The translations under genes and the position numbers were made by a program. DNA of 64,000 bases from Strigamia acuminata (Eukaryota; Arthropoda; Chilopoda; Geophilomorpha; Linotaeniidae): positions 22,501-86,500 of the forward strand of contig CASHSZ010000121.1 of the NCBI GenBank assembly GCA_949358305.1, read 5' to 3'. The first letter of the stretch is position 1; every line of letters starts with the position of its first letter. Shown in pieces: positions 13,301 to 28,500 of this stretch. The notes beneath the pieces are model-generated. The model saw nothing but the letters and a program-made list of their open reading frames with translations, was not told where the DNA came from and did no database searches.

Positions 13301-15350
13301 TTATCCTGAAACATCCGAACACGTTGATGCGTCAGCGGAACAATCGGCACGACCATCGCCTCCGACGACTCCTCGTACATCCGCTCCGCCATCACCTCAG
13401 CGATCGGCAGCGCCTTCTCTTCCCCGTGAAACACCGGTACCGACGCCGAGATTTATCACGACACGTCGTCAGCAACGTGTTGATGATCAAGCTGCGCAAG
13501 GGCTGCAAATTTTCGACCCCGATCCCAATTCACCAGCGACTGCGCGCCACACTACTCATAAGTGGCGATTCGTCGGTGGAGATGGCGAGTGCCGTGAATG
13601 GGTACGCGAGGAACACCTGAGAAAGGATCAAAAGCCCGGGAAGATTTTAATCGATGTCTATTATTTTCCAACTCCGAAGATCCGTCTAAGATCTTATCAC
13701 GACATCGAGGAGTATTGTATGTTGAACAATATTGATTACGACCCCGAACTGTTTTTCTTCGGTAATCTCGAACATAAGTTACCAACTCTTCCGGGTGTTC
13801 GTCATGCGGCTCATCTATGCCGAACCGAGCCGGCTTCATTCGCCGAAATTCCCAAGTTTAACGACGCTCCGAAATGGCGTGAAGCGATTGGAGAGGAGCT
13901 CGATATGTTTAAAGAGCGAGAAATCTATAAAGAAGTTCCCCGACCACCCGACACCACTATTCTTGGCTGCAAGTGGATTTTTAAACTCAAAACTGATGCA
14001 GCCGGAACCGTCACCCGATACCGAGCACGCTTAGTAGCACAAGGTTTTTATCAAACCCTCGGAGTCGATTTTGATGAGGTGTTTAGCCCAGTCGTGAACT
14101 TCATATTGATCCGTCTGTTTTTCTGTCTTCTCGTCGTATTGCGTGGTTGGCAGGACGCCCACCTCGACGTGAAAGGTGCGTACCTGTACGGGGAATTAAA
14201 GCATAACGTATACATGAGAATCCCTGCAGGTGCCACATGCACCGATCCAAACAATGTGTGGCTTCTTCTCAAATCACTTTACGGCCTCCACCAATCCGGG
14301 AGACAATGGTTCGAGAAACTTGACGAGACACTTCGGGCCCTCGGATTTCGAAGACTGCCAGCATGTAATTGTGTTTACGTGTTCGGGAATACAGCTGTTA
14401 TGCTGGTCTACGTGGACGATATCGTCGTGTTTTACGCGTCCGACAGCGTTTTTAATCAGCTAATCCGTCTCATCTCTTCGAAATTCGATATAGTCAACCT
14501 CGGTCCAATCACGAAGTTATTAGGCGTCGAGTTTATCCGCGACGCCGGACGCACGTTCATAACGCAACGTGCTTATATCGCCAAACTGGTTAAGAAATTC
14601 GGGGCGTCGACCAATAATCTCGTCAAGACACCAGTGACCCCGGGAACGACACTCGTTAGAGGATCGACCGAAAACTTGGAAGATTTTCCATACCGATCTC
14701 TAATCGGTTCACTTCTGTTTTTGGCATCGAGAACTCGTCCCGACATACTCTATTCCGTCATCGCTTTGGCACAGTACAACACGTGCTATAATCGAACCCA
14801 CATCCGCGCCTTGTTGCAGGTTTTGCAGTACGTAGCAAACACTGCAGAACTTTGCATCGAATTATCCGGTTGCTCTTCTAGTCAACTATCTGCATTCACC
14901 GACGCGTCGTGGGCAAGCGATCCGGAGACATCGTTGAGCTTCGGCGGATACATCGTATACGTTGGAAATGTCCCCATTGGCTGGTCCTGTCGTAAACAGT
15001 CGACCGTAGCGTGCTCAACCATGGAAGCCGAATTCATCGCCCTGGTTGAGTGCGTGAAGGAGATTTTCTGGCTCGACAGCGTGTACACCGAATTCCCGAT
15101 ACTCAATCGTCTATCCCGACCTATCGTGTATTCCGACGCCCTGGCCTCGATTCAATTTACGTCCAATGACATCGAGAACGCGAAGACGAAACATATTCGC
15201 GTGAAGTTTCACTGGCTCAGGGAGTGGTTTACTGCGGGAGTCTTCGATCTTCGAAAGGTAGCCGGCGAAGCTAATACCGCCGACATATTCACAAAGTGGC
15301 TATCTTCGGAACGTTTACGATCATTGATTTCGAAGATCTTCCGAGCATAA
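10329..15350 (+). CDS. Copia Gag-Pol polyprotein (1,673 residues)
   Basis: A single open frame with the Ty1/copia order Gag-PR-IN-RT-RNaseH. The Gag N-terminus contains NYEQWRLSMQ, followed by a UBN2-like Gag domain. A CCHC knuckle (CFNCDQLGHYANRC) starts near residue 230. The protease site is DCGTTD near residue 320, not the usual D-S/T-G, so its activity is uncertain. The HHCC pre-integrase module (WHSRLGHLH...CNDC) starts near residue 580. Integrase D, D and E fall near residues 644, 707 and 742 (HMDIWG, RTDRGGEF, NGTAERINRT). Reverse transcriptase has YVDD near residue 1360. RNase H carries TDASWASD and ADIFTKW. No stop or frameshift is seen, so the element could be autonomous. Confidence 0.96.
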   Translation: MQKAANSNSLIPVLGVDNYEQWRLSMQFLLKSEGLWRHVTEDKEAEHIATLTPKELDRFMIKKDKALGHIYIHVSPAKHTVLETCNTPKEAWDKLAKTYAPSSRARQAAMRWEFLSLQLQPGEDMPDFIARVDNYVRQLSDVNEIISPVHHAYQYLKCLPPEYAQATFAIYHWPDPQFTPKDVAEQLISEHMRLKSIGLLGTSQSSAHASMKGQFRPRNKSGPRDISTVKCFNCDQLGHYANRCPRPPRQQQGQPAASLQHRSSRSKSRRRNKNAAAKANNARPRESSHPHREGTFFVNAPQLIQRPVAHFMQSNEWILDCGTTDHVSHVRAGFTEFTDVIPFDIELGQGKSQVTGKGTVRLLLAIDKTRCTVNLTNVLYAPNFEANLISVSKIDKARHHIHIFNSEIHVYQSDIRSPLIRAKERGGLYYVDGLCTTPTFATTVSPTVQPTTPSPPAQMYVTTEEDFIKIPKPKRGKGQQREITDFRIEMPIVETSKQILNQQAPIPTNPIPPPIPTQIHNDLTVPPSYASALQSIPTTVPALIPPAIHNANSFPPLGNPSQPRKKVIANPASVKDATGLWHSRLGHLHTNGMKLLAANDQVYGMSPGEVSRELACNDCRIAKSTKASHKPDPNPSTTKPLDLLHMDIWGPAPVPSFGGARFVLTVIDDATRYCWIIPLAQKSQVFSTFKDFVARVERIQDTQIKAIRTDRGGEFMSNEFLRYLQDKGIQGQRTNPSSPQMNGTAERINRTMADNFRAVLSETKLPEALWAELSVTFAYIKNRSPHSRLNNQVPYILWRQRALSLRHLRKVGSKCWVHYTAPGRKKLDPRAWEGYLVGYASGTRGYRIWNPTDNQVYESIHVKIDERQSYRKSIKISTQQPQQSFTGPGRQTVTFDDNLHYHQWPKGSDSEASEHSANDSERVSTASASMHTPLAFPHIHIPPPTTPERALLDLCATLPPGSASLRQSHHISYEEERDTDHDIREMDELSIYPETSEHVDASAEQSARPSPPTTPRTSAPPSPQRSAAPSLPRETPVPTPRFITTRRQQRVDDQAAQGLQIFDPDPNSPATARHTTHKWRFVGGDGECREWVREEHLRKDQKPGKILIDVYYFPTPKIRLRSYHDIEEYCMLNNIDYDPELFFFGNLEHKLPTLPGVRHAAHLCRTEPASFAEIPKFNDAPKWREAIGEELDMFKEREIYKEVPRPPDTTILGCKWIFKLKTDAAGTVTRYRARLVAQGFYQTLGVDFDEVFSPVVNFILIRLFFCLLVVLRGWQDAHLDVKGAYLYGELKHNVYMRIPAGATCTDPNNVWLLLKSLYGLHQSGRQWFEKLDETLRALGFRRLPACNCVYVFGNTAVMLVYVDDIVVFYASDSVFNQLIRLISSKFDIVNLGPITKLLGVEFIRDAGRTFITQRAYIAKLVKKFGASTNNLVKTPVTPGTTLVRGSTENLEDFPYRSLIGSLLFLASRTRPDILYSVIALAQYNTCYNRTHIRALLQVLQYVANTAELCIELSGCSSSQLSAFTDASWASDPETSLSFGGYIVYVGNVPIGWSCRKQSTVACSTMEAEFIALVECVKEIFWLDSVYTEFPILNRLSRPIVYSDALASIQFTSNDIENAKTKHIRVKFHWLREWFTAGVFDLRKVAGEANTADIFTKWLSSERLRSLISKIFRA

Positions 15351-15548
15351 ACTTATCGTGACATTCCTAGTTTCTTTTCACCCGACTTCGAGGATCATCG
15401 GGTTTCTGTGGGAATACCGAGCTTAGTTAAGTGATAACCACGACAGTACCCGGCCCGATGGTTCGACTTTATCATTTTTTTTTTCTCAACGATTATCAAC
15501 TGTAATTCTAGTTTACGTTCATCTTGTCCCCTGATAAATATTTCCATC

Positions 15549-15558
15549 GAAGAGGGGA
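15549..15558 (+). promoter_or_regulatory. Polypurine tract of the copia element
   Basis: GAAGAGGGGA lies two bases before the 3' LTR, where plus-strand priming is expected. Confidence 0.8.
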
Positions 15559-15560
15559 TT

Positions 15561-16088
15561 TGTTGGTCAAAAGACCATTTTGTATCGATGAATACATTTG
15601 TTATTTCCTAGTTTTCCCTTTGTGTTTAGGTATACAGCGCATCTTTGTTATTATTTAATTGATTTCGATGTTACCATTCGTTTTGCGCTGTCCCGTATGT
15701 AATTCCATACTCCTGTACCTTTTAGACTATGATTTGTTCTCCAATTCAATGATTTGTTCACACCTAATGTTAATTTCCGGCACCAGGGTGCCCTTATCAC
15801 TGTATCCATAAATCCAAGATGGCGCGATCCTTTGATTCCAGCTCCTTGGATATTTTCCACCTGTTTTGTAATGTATATTTCGTTTTATAAAGTGTTTTAT
15901 ATATTTTTGACATTGTGTTGGGTCTATTCATTGCTTTAGAGCAGCCCACAGTGCGTATAAGCGACCTTACGTCGCGCACTTTGTTTGCAAGCGATACGGA
16001 TCGTATCGCCGCCGTCCGCGCGTGTAGCGCGGCTCCAAACACGCTTCCAATCGGTGATAACCGATATTTTGCGCATTCTCTGTCTACA
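15561..16088 (+). repeat. 3' LTR of the copia element
   Basis: 528 bp, same length and apparently the same sequence as the 5' LTR; followed by target duplication GAGAT. Confidence 0.95.
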
Positions 16089-16869
16089 GAGATAACGCGA
16101 AACCTCTTCGAACCGTTGGCGCGTCATCGCTCGTCGGACGGCCGGCGCGCCGAGATCGCCGGGCCTGTCGCCCTGCCAGTAGTGGCGCAGTTCGGGCTGT
16201 CGGTTGTAACCGGTGAGCACGAGAATGCCCAGGTACGCGTACAGCTCGTCCAGCGCCAGGGGTCGAACCGGCCCACGTGCCCTCTGCCGAGGAGGAGGAG
16301 GAGGAGGAGGAGGAGGAGGAGGAGGAGGAAGGGGAGGAAGGGCTAATTGTCGTCGAGCGGCCGCGTCGGCCGCCCCCCGGTCGCCCGCGGTGAGGCGCAC
16401 CCTCAGGTCCGCGCACCGCGCCCCGGGTCGGGTGCCGCTGCCACCGGCAACGGCCACGACGCTCCCACCGGCAGCAGTCGTCGTCGTCGTCGCCGCCGTC
16501 GTTCGTCTGGACTTTGGACCTCGTGGCCGTGGCCGCGACGCGGCGAGCACCTAGAACGAAAACGAAAACGAAAACGAGCGTGAGAGTGAGTGTCGCGGAT
16601 CGTCACCGTTGTTTTTTTCTCGGCACCTGCGCTCGCGCCATTTCCTCCTCTCTCGCCTCTCTCCGGATGGCTCGATTCGTCGCGGTCACGATGAAACGGG
16701 CCGCCTCGCCGAACAGCTCCTCGAAGTAATCGAACTCCGAGCTGCTCGGCACGCAGCGACCGCAGTAGCCGGGCGTCCCGCCGGCGAAACCGACGTCCTG
16801 CCGGTACGACGTCGTCGCGGCGACCCACACGCGCGCGCCCGCGTCCGTTTTGGGGAAACCGTCCGTCAT

Positions 16870-17450
16870 GGCTTAAACGAACGAACGAACGAACGGACGA
16901 AACGGTCGTTTAGCCAACCAATCAATTAATCAATTAATTGATTAATAAATTAATAAACACGAACCGGGAAAGTTGGTCGGTCGGCTGGCTCGTCTTTCTT
17001 TATTGGTTTATTTCTCGTTTCTCGTTTCTTTTTCTTTCTTTTTCGACGATGGTGCGTGCGGATTGAATGACGCCGTCGAGCGGGGTCAAAGGTAGGAATG
17101 GGTGTTGTTTTGCTGCGGCGCAAACTCTGTAGAGCGGCACCTGACGACGCGGACTGTATTTATAAAAACAAAACGAACCAAATAAATGAATGAATGAATG
17201 AATGAATGAATGAATGAATGAATAAAAAGAGAGAAGAATGGAAAGAAATAAGTAAAAAAAATAAATAAAATAAAAAAGTGGAATGAAATAAAATAAAAGA
17301 ACGAGAGGAGGGAGGTCGAATAAAATAAAGAAGGGCTGATACCTTCGACCCCCCCTCCCGCGGGTCTTGCGAGAGAGTAGTATTCATGAGAATGCGTTAG
17401 TAAAGTACTCATTTGTAACAAATCAATCATAGAAGAAGGGTTTCTGAGAA
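16870..17450. other. Spacer upstream of the transposase gene with simple repeats
   Basis: Contains CGAA units (16876-16893), ATTA-type repeats (16918-16960), TTTCT repeats (17020-17042) and a TGAA/AATG tetranucleotide run (17183-17222). It probably holds the transposase promoter. No gene is seen. Confidence 0.5.
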
Positions 17451-18935
17451 AACATCGGTGAAATGAAAAGTCGGCGGGAGCGGGACTCGAACTTTCGGTC
17501 CACGTCTCCGTGCGGCAGGTCACCCTACCCGCTCGGCCACCCGGGGCCGAAGATAAACCGCCCTCGTAGTGGCTTGGAATTGTGTCGGCCCCAATTCGAG
17601 TACTCTATTCTACTTCACTTTGGCCAAATGAACGAAAGAGAGACGCGAATGAATAAATGAATAAATAGATAAATGGGTGGAAATAAAAAAAATAAATAGA
17701 AAAAAAAAAATAATGAAAATAAAGTGAAATAAAATAAAGAAGGGCCGATACCTTCGACCCCCCCTCCCGCGGGTCTTGCGGGAGAGTATTGCCCATGAGA
17801 ATGTATTAATAAACCACTAGTACGATAACGAGTAATTACGAAGAAAGAAAGAGATGTTACCGAATAATTTCGGAGAAACGGAAAGTCGGGAGAGCGGGAC
17901 TCGAACTCTCGGTCACCAGCTCCGTGCGGTAGGTCACTCTACTCGCTCGGCCACCCGGGGCCGAAGATAAAGCGTCCTCGTGGTCGTCTAGAATTTCGTC
18001 GCTTCCGATTCGAGTATTCGTTTCATTTTGGCCGAACGAACGAGAGGAAAAGAGACGAAAGGAAGAAAAAAGAAAGAAAGAAAGAAATAAATAAATAAAT
18101 AAATAAATAAATAAACAAATAAATAAACAAATAAATAAACAGACGGGTAGATAGGTAGGTGGAAATAAAATTAAAAATAGAATAAAATAAAATGAAATAA
18201 AATAAAGAAGGGCCGATACCTTCGACCCCCCCCTCCCGCGAGTCTTGCGGAAGAGTAGTATTTTCAAGAACTTGTCACAGTATAATAAACCAACTAATAC
18301 AAATCAATCATTCAATGTTGCCAACGAAAAGTCGGGGGAGAGCGGGACGCGAACCCTCGGTCACCAGCTCCGTGCGGCAGGTCGCCCTGCCCGCTCGGCC
18401 ACTCGGGGCCGAAATTAAAGCGTTTTCGTGGTCGTCTAGGATTTCGTCGCTTCCGATTCGAATGTTTGTTTCACTTCGGTAAATAAATAAATAAATAAAT
18501 AAATAAATAGATAAACGAATAAATGGATAGATTGATAGGTAGATGGGTGGATAAAAACAAAAAGAATGAAATAAAATAAAATGAAATCAAATCAAATCAA
18601 ATCAAATCAAATAAAATAAAATAAAATAAAATAAAATAAAATAAAATAAAATAAAATAAAGAAGGGCCGATACCTTCGACCCCCCCTCCCGCGGGTCTTG
18701 CGAGAGAGTAGTATTCATGAGAATTCGTTCATAAAGTAAAGTACTCATTTGTAAGAAATCATAGAAGTAGGATTGTCCAGAAGATCGGTGAAACGAAAAG
18801 TCGGCGGGAGCGGGACGCGAACCTTCGGTCACCAGCTCCGTGCGGCAGGTCACCCTGCCCGCTCGGCCACCCGGGGCCGAAGATAAAGCGTCTTCGTGGT
18901 CGTCTGGAATTTCGTCGCTTTCGGTTCGAGTGCTC
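17320..18935 (-). repeat. Cluster of four tRNA-derived SINE-like units
   Basis: tRNA-like heads are at about 17468-17550, 17884-17965, 18330-18413 and 18800-18883 (minus strand), with the same A-box and B-box matches as the other cluster. After each head come a variable body of about 100 bp, a conserved block around CTTGCGRGAGAGTA and CGAAGGTATCGGCCCTTC (minus strand), and a tail of TTTTA or TTTA repeats. Unit spacing is about 415-470 bp. The right arm has three units; its first is a hybrid of the third and fourth left units. Confidence 0.75.
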
Positions 18936-19264
18936 TATTTTACTCTACTCTACTCTACTCTACTCTACTCTACTCTACTCTACTCTACTCTACTTTACTT
19001 TACTTTACTTTACTTTACTTTACTTTACTTCGGGTTTCTTTCTTTTTTGTTTGTTTCAACCTCGTAGGTTGATTTGAACGTTTTTGAGAAGAAATGAAGA
19101 GAGAGAGAGGCGAGGCGTGTGGTTTACTCGCTGATTTATTCGAGAGAGCAGATAACACAACAACAAAATGTATATATATACATGTGTATATGTATGTATG
19201 TATGTATACATAAACAAATAAATAAATGAATGGGTGAACGAATGAATGAACGAATGGAGAAAAA

Positions 19265-19339
<75 letters not shown>

Positions 19340-19597
19340 AAAAAATAAATAAAAAAAATAAATAAATAGGTCGCGGACGACGTCGTCGATGTCGCTCGCG
19401 CGTTCGGTCGTCCACCTCGCTCGCTCGCTGTCTGCCTGTCCAGCTCGCGTCATTCTAAGTCGGTCGGTCGGTCGGTCGGTCAATCGGTCGGTCGGTCGTT
19501 CTAAGTCGGTTGGTCGGTCGTTCGTTCTAAGTCGGTTGGTCGGTCGGTCGGTCGGTCGTTCTAAGTCGGTCGGTCGCTCGCTCGCTCGCTCGCTCGC
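18936..19597. repeat. Microsatellite block: (CTCTA)n, (CTTTA)n, (AAAT)n, (GGTC)n
   Basis: CTCTA/CTTTA pentamers span 18941-19030. AAAT tetramers span 19260-19365. GGTC/GGTT runs span 19461-19597, with the recurrent string TTCTAAGTCGG. No gene is seen; it lies just past the 3' end of the PHD-finger gene. Confidence 0.85.
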
Positions 19598-23281
<3,684 letters not shown>

Positions 23282-24515
23282 TTTCGTCGATCAATCGCCT
23301 ACTTATAAACGAATTGGTCGTTTAATCAATTAATTGGTTAATTCATTAGACCGATTAACGGACGAACGGACGGACAAATAATAGCGCCGCGAGTAGTAAC
23401 CACAAAACCAACGTTGAATCTAGTCGTTTGATATCGACGGGGTTTCCCCCCTCCTCCGTGCTCACGCACGCTGTCCCGCATGGCACGCCGTTTTTATTCG
23501 CCCGTTCCGTTTCTTCTCTCGTTTGTTTGTTTTTTTTTTAAGAAATAATGCGATTGGATAGCCTTACTTACTCGTTTGTTCGTTTTTTTTTTGTTTGTTT
23601 GTTTGTTTGTTTTTCCCACTCTACGGAGTCCAGCGAACCGATATATGTACGCGTGTGCGTCGCGAAGAAGGAGAAGGGCACAACAATGGCGGGAAAAAGC
23701 TTGATCCGCTGTTCACCTCGATGTCACGGCGCTGCGACGCGACGCTCGGCGATGCGAATTAAAAAGAAAAAATGAAACAAAATAAAACAAAGTGAAACAA
23801 TAAAATGAAACGAAACGAAACAAAATAAAATGAAACGAATAAACGATCGGCGTTTTGAATCGTGCCGCGTCATGTTGCCCGGTTGCGCCACCAGGTGCCC
23901 GCGCAGCGCTCGGCGCTCGGTGTTCGGTGTTCGGCCCGTCCCGTGAACGGGGAGGAGAAGAACGAAGCGGGGACTACGGGTTCGGGTTAGGCGCCGACGG
24001 CGTGGTTGATCGATTATATTTTCTCGCTTTCTATTTATCTTCTCGTAAGAGTTGTAAAGGCGTATAAAGAATAAACAATTGGAGCGAAAAGTAAACGGTC
24101 TTTTTATTTGTGTACATTTGTAAAATTTGAAAATTTTTCTTAAAACTAAGCGTGAATAAACGAGCGAAAAAAATGAGGCGGGCTCGCGCGACGGGCGACG
24201 GGTCTAGTTGTCGCATTAGTCGGTCCTGGTCGAGGAGCAGTCTGTCTGTCCTTAACGGTCAAAATGAGAATGGCACCGAAGAGACTCCGTACATTATTCG
24301 ATGTGAAATCTGAAATCTGAAATCTGAAATCTGAAATCTGAAAAATCTGAAAAACCTGAAAAACCTGGGACCCGTGAAAACCCGAAATCTGAAAACCGAT
24401 TGATTGGTCGGTCGATCAATCAATCGATCGATCGATCGGTGGACGGTTGGCTGCCTGCCCCACCCACCCGCGACGATTGGCCCCACCGGCCGGCGGTGGC
24501 CCATTCTCGACTTAT
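23282..24515. other. Spacer between the PHD gene and the tandem array
   Basis: Likely contains the PHD-gene promoter (minus strand). Simple repeats: TTTG near 23592-23612, AAACA/AAATG-type repeats at 23775-23835, a TCTGAAA minisatellite at 24303-24365 and CGAT/ATCA runs at 24408-24440. Short frames at 23855-24067 and 24031-24216 exist in both arms but lack codon bias or recognisable motifs. Confidence 0.5.
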
Positions 24516-24639
24516 TTATTTATTATTTTGACCGGCCCGAAGGCCAGCCTGAGACCGAAAAAGCACGGCTGCTTTTACAGAGACGGGTATCAAATACCGC
24601 GCCGCTCGGCGGGTACTGTGCGCCGCTCGACCGAGCGGC

Positions 24640-26005
24640 GGGCCCGAGTCCCGAGTTCGATCTGAAAGTGTTGGCAAAACCCATCGAACGTGTTCGGGAA
24701 GACTCCCGTCCACAACGACGGCGCGAGACCCCCGGAAGATGAAAATAAAATACGAAACGGCTCATTTTCTATAAAATTTTTATTCCAACGAATTACGACG
24801 AAGATAACCTAATTAACGGTTAAAGCACGGACCGCAAAGTCGGTCCCACGACCGAAGAATTAAAATTTTAATCGTCTTTCTTTTTTCGTGTGATATTTTT
24901 TTTACCTCGTACCGATCGCCACATCGGACACGAGTAGAATGCACGCGACCGCACGCATGCTGCGAGGTTTAGACGGTCGAAGGAATGCCGGTAAGGGAGC
25001 TTATTTTCGGGGCGAGTCGTCGGGGCTGCCGCTGCCGCCGCTGTCGCTCAACGACCCCAACCGCATCTATTCGTCGGGACGGATACGTTCCATTTTCGGA
25101 CTTATTTATTTATTTATTTATTTATTATTTTGACCGGCCCGAAGGCCAGTCTGAGACCGTGGCGAAGCAAGGGTCCTTTTATATCGGATACCGCGCCGCT
25201 CGGCGGGTACTGTGCGCCGCTCGACCGAGCGGCGGGCCCGAGTCCCGAGTTCGATCTGAAAGTGTTGGCAAAACCCATCGAACGTGTTCGGGAAGACTCC
25301 CGTCCACAACGACGGCGCGAGACCCCCGGAAGATGAAAATAAAATACGAAACGGCTCATTTTCTATAAAATTTTTATTCCAACGAATTACGACGAAGATA
25401 ACCTAATTAACGGTTAAAGCACGGACCGCAAAGTCGGTCCCACGACCGAAGAATTAAAATTTTAATCGTCTTTCTTTTTTCGTGTGATATTTTTTTTACC
25501 TCGTACCGATCGCCACATCGGACACGAGTAGAATGCACGCGACCGCACGCATGCTGCGAGGTTTAGACGGTCGAAGGAATGCCGGTAAGGGAGCTTATTT
25601 TCGGGGCGAGTCGTCGGGGCTGCCGCTGCCGCCGCTGTCGCTCAACGACCCCAACCGCATCTATTCGTCGGGACGGATACGTTCCATTTTCGGACTTATT
25701 TATTTATTTATTTATTTATTATTTTGACCGGCCCGAAGGCCAGTCTGAGACCGTGGCGAAGCAAGGGTCCTTTTATATCGGATACCGCGCCGCTCGGCGG
25801 GTACTGTGCGCCGCTCGACCGAGCGGCGGGCCCGAGTCCCGAGTTCGATCTGAAAGTGTTGGCAAAACCCATCGAACGTGTTCGGGAAGACTCCCGTCCA
25901 CAACGACGGCGCGAGACCCCCGGAAGATGAAAATAAAATACGAAACGGCTCATTTTCTATAAAATTTTTATTCCAACGAATTACGACGAAGATAACCTAA
26001 TTAAC
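24640..26005 (+). repeat. Recent exact duplication of a 594-bp array unit
   Basis: Sequence from about 24640 recurs at an offset of 594 bp with no differences seen, until the third unit diverges near 26010. The right arm carries one unit fewer here, so the duplication (or its loss) postdates arm formation. Confidence 0.88.
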
Positions 26006-27899
26006 GGTTAAAGTACGAACCGCAAAGTCGGTGCCACGACCGGAGAATTAAAATTTTAATCGTCTTCCTTTCTCTGATGATCTTTTTTTTTTTTACTCCG
26101 TACCGATCGCCACGTCGGACACGAGTAGAATGCACGCGACCGCACGAGCGCTGCGAGGTTTGAACGAACAAACGGATGCCAGCGCAGGACCTTATTTTCG
26201 GGGCGATTCGTCCGGGCTGTCGCTGCCGCTGACGCCGCTCAACGACACCACCTGCCCCTATTCTGGCCGGGACGGGGACGTTCTATTTCCGATTTATTCA
26301 TTTATTTGTTATTTTGACCGGCCCGAAGGCCAGTCTGAGACCGAGACCCACCGACCGACCATTGGATGGTAGGCGACTCGACCAACAGAAAATGGCGACG
26401 AACATTTTAGGAGACGGAACCACACCAACGACCGACCGGCCATTTGGTACTCAACAGGTACTCCAGTCTCGATCTGAAAAACGTCCGCAATGTCTATCGG
26501 ATGCGATGACCGGGACTCGCATCGACTGCGACGGTACACGGTCCCTGGGAAATGATTTAAAAATGTAAAACGACGATTATTTTGTAAAACTTTTATTCGA
26601 ATCTGCCACAACGAAGATAACCTAATTAACGGTTAAAGCACGAACCGCAAAGTCGGTGCCACGACTGGAGAATTAAAATTTTAATCGTCTTCCTTTCTCT
26701 GATGATCTTTTTTTTTTTACTCCGTACCGATCGCCACGTCGGACACGAGTAGAATGCACGCGACCGCACGAGCGCTGCGAGGTTTGAACGAACGAACGGA
26801 TGCCGGCGCAGGACCTTATTTTCGGGGCGAGTTAGTCGTCGGGGCTGTCGCTGCCGCTGACGTCGCTGCCGCTGACGTCGCTCAACGACGCCACCCACCC
26901 TTATTCTCGCCGGGACGGGTGCGACCTATTTCCGATCCATTTATTTATTTATTTATTTATTTATTATTTTGACCGGCCCGAAGGCCAGTCTGAGACCGAG
27001 ACCGCTCTCGGAGACCCGTCGACAAAATCACTGGCTGGAGCGTGCATCGGACCGACGACCGATAAACGGATGGGTGAAAAAATGCCAGTGGTCCGCACCG
27101 ATCGTCGGGGCGTGAATGTCGACCTCTCACATCGGTCTCGATCCGAAAGCACTCACGGGGTCAATTGAACGCACCGAAGGCGACTGCCATCGAATACGAC
27201 GGCGCAAGACCCCCGGGAGGTGAAAATAAAATGCGGAGCGGCGGGTTTCCTATAAAATTTTTATTGCGATAAAGTGCGACGAAGATAACCTAATTAACGG
27301 TTAAAACGCAAACCACAAAGTCGGTTCCACGACCGGAGAATTAAAATTTTAATCGTCTTTCCTTTTGCGTGTAATATTTTTTTTTTTACCCCGTACCGAT
27401 CGCCACACCGGACACGAGTAGAATGCACGCGACCGCACGCGCGCTGCGAGGTTTAGACGGACGAAGAAATGCCGGTGCGGGAGCTTATTTTCGGGGCGAG
27501 TCGTCGGGGCTACCGCCGCCGCTGCCGCCGCTCAACGAGCCCAACTGTCACTATTCGTCGGGATGGATGCGTTTTGTTCCCGACTTATTTATCTATTTAT
27601 TAATTTTTTTCTTTTTTTTTGACCGACCCGAAGGCCAGTCTGAGACCGAGAGGCGGGAGACGCGTATCGCCGTTGGAACCAACAGCATCATAGAATGCAA
27701 GAACCCGGCTACCGCGACTCGTACAGATTGAGTGCAAAGAGTTAACTACTGACCTCGAAAGGAAGACTAGCAAACAAGCTGTACGATCGATTGGTCTAAA
27801 AATGCTCACAAAACCCATCGAGTGCAGTGATATAAACTCGCGTCGACTACGTTGGTGCAGCGTGTATTGCGAGATGAAATTTAAATCGTAAACCAATTG

Positions 27900-28500
27900 A
27901 GACGTTCACGATCTTGTTTCACGCAACATCTACCACGAAAATCTAATTAATGACTGGATCACATGACACAAAATTAATTCTACGACCGGGAAATCGATTT
28001 CTATTTTTTAAAGACTTTTATTTAACTCGGCGCGAGATTCTACCTACAAACGATAAACGCATCCTTTTTATTTTCTTGTTGTCGTCTCGAGAGTCTGTGG
28101 ATCTACAACCTGGCCTAATCTGACCTAATTCAAATCTAAATTTGAATCTGAATTTTGCGTTTTCTTTATTGTTTCAACATTATAGGAGTTTCTTTTTGTT
28201 AAACAGTTATATTTTTAATTCTTGTTGGTTGTTAATTGCGTCCTGGTGCGTTGCCATAAACACCAAACACTTCGCGGACATTCATCCACGTTGACGGACA
28301 TCATTACCGACGCCCGCGCCAAAAGCCCGTGTCGCGCTCACCCCCATCGCATCACGTGCATTATCGCGCGTCGTAACGCGCTCAAACGCGTAGATCGCGA
28401 GCAAAGACACACTCATGTCCATATGTTGCTGAGGACTTTGCTCACGGTCGCGCGTCGACGTCGAAACGTGTCGAAACAAGCCGAAAAATGCAGGCAACCA
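27900..28500. other. Divergent interruption within the tandem array
   Basis: Between the units at 27626 and 28680 the conserved blocks decay (AATCTAATTAATGACTGG near 27940). About 450 bp of unrelated AT-rich and then CG-rich sequence follows. It is absent from the right arm. No gene is supported. Confidence 0.55.

Larger units (their letters stand above)
8900..16088 (+). mobile_element. Complete Ty1/copia LTR retrotransposon inserted in the transposase gene
   Basis: Two 528-bp LTRs (8900-9427 and 15561-16088) begin TGTTGG and end CTACA, and appear identical on reading. The insertion is flanked by the 5-bp duplication GAGAT (8895-8899 and 16089-16093). The same 5 bp occurs once in the uninterrupted right arm at 56730-56734, reverse strand. 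A primer-binding site follows the 5' LTR and a purine tract precedes the 3' LTR. The single internal reading frame is intact. Identical LTRs and an occupied/empty pair indicate a very recent insertion. Confidence 0.97.

Noticed and set aside
24939-25368. Conserved short frames starting MHATAR in each 0.6-kb unit
   Set aside because: Frames run into TTTA microsatellites, shift between units and lack the third-position bias of the true genes.
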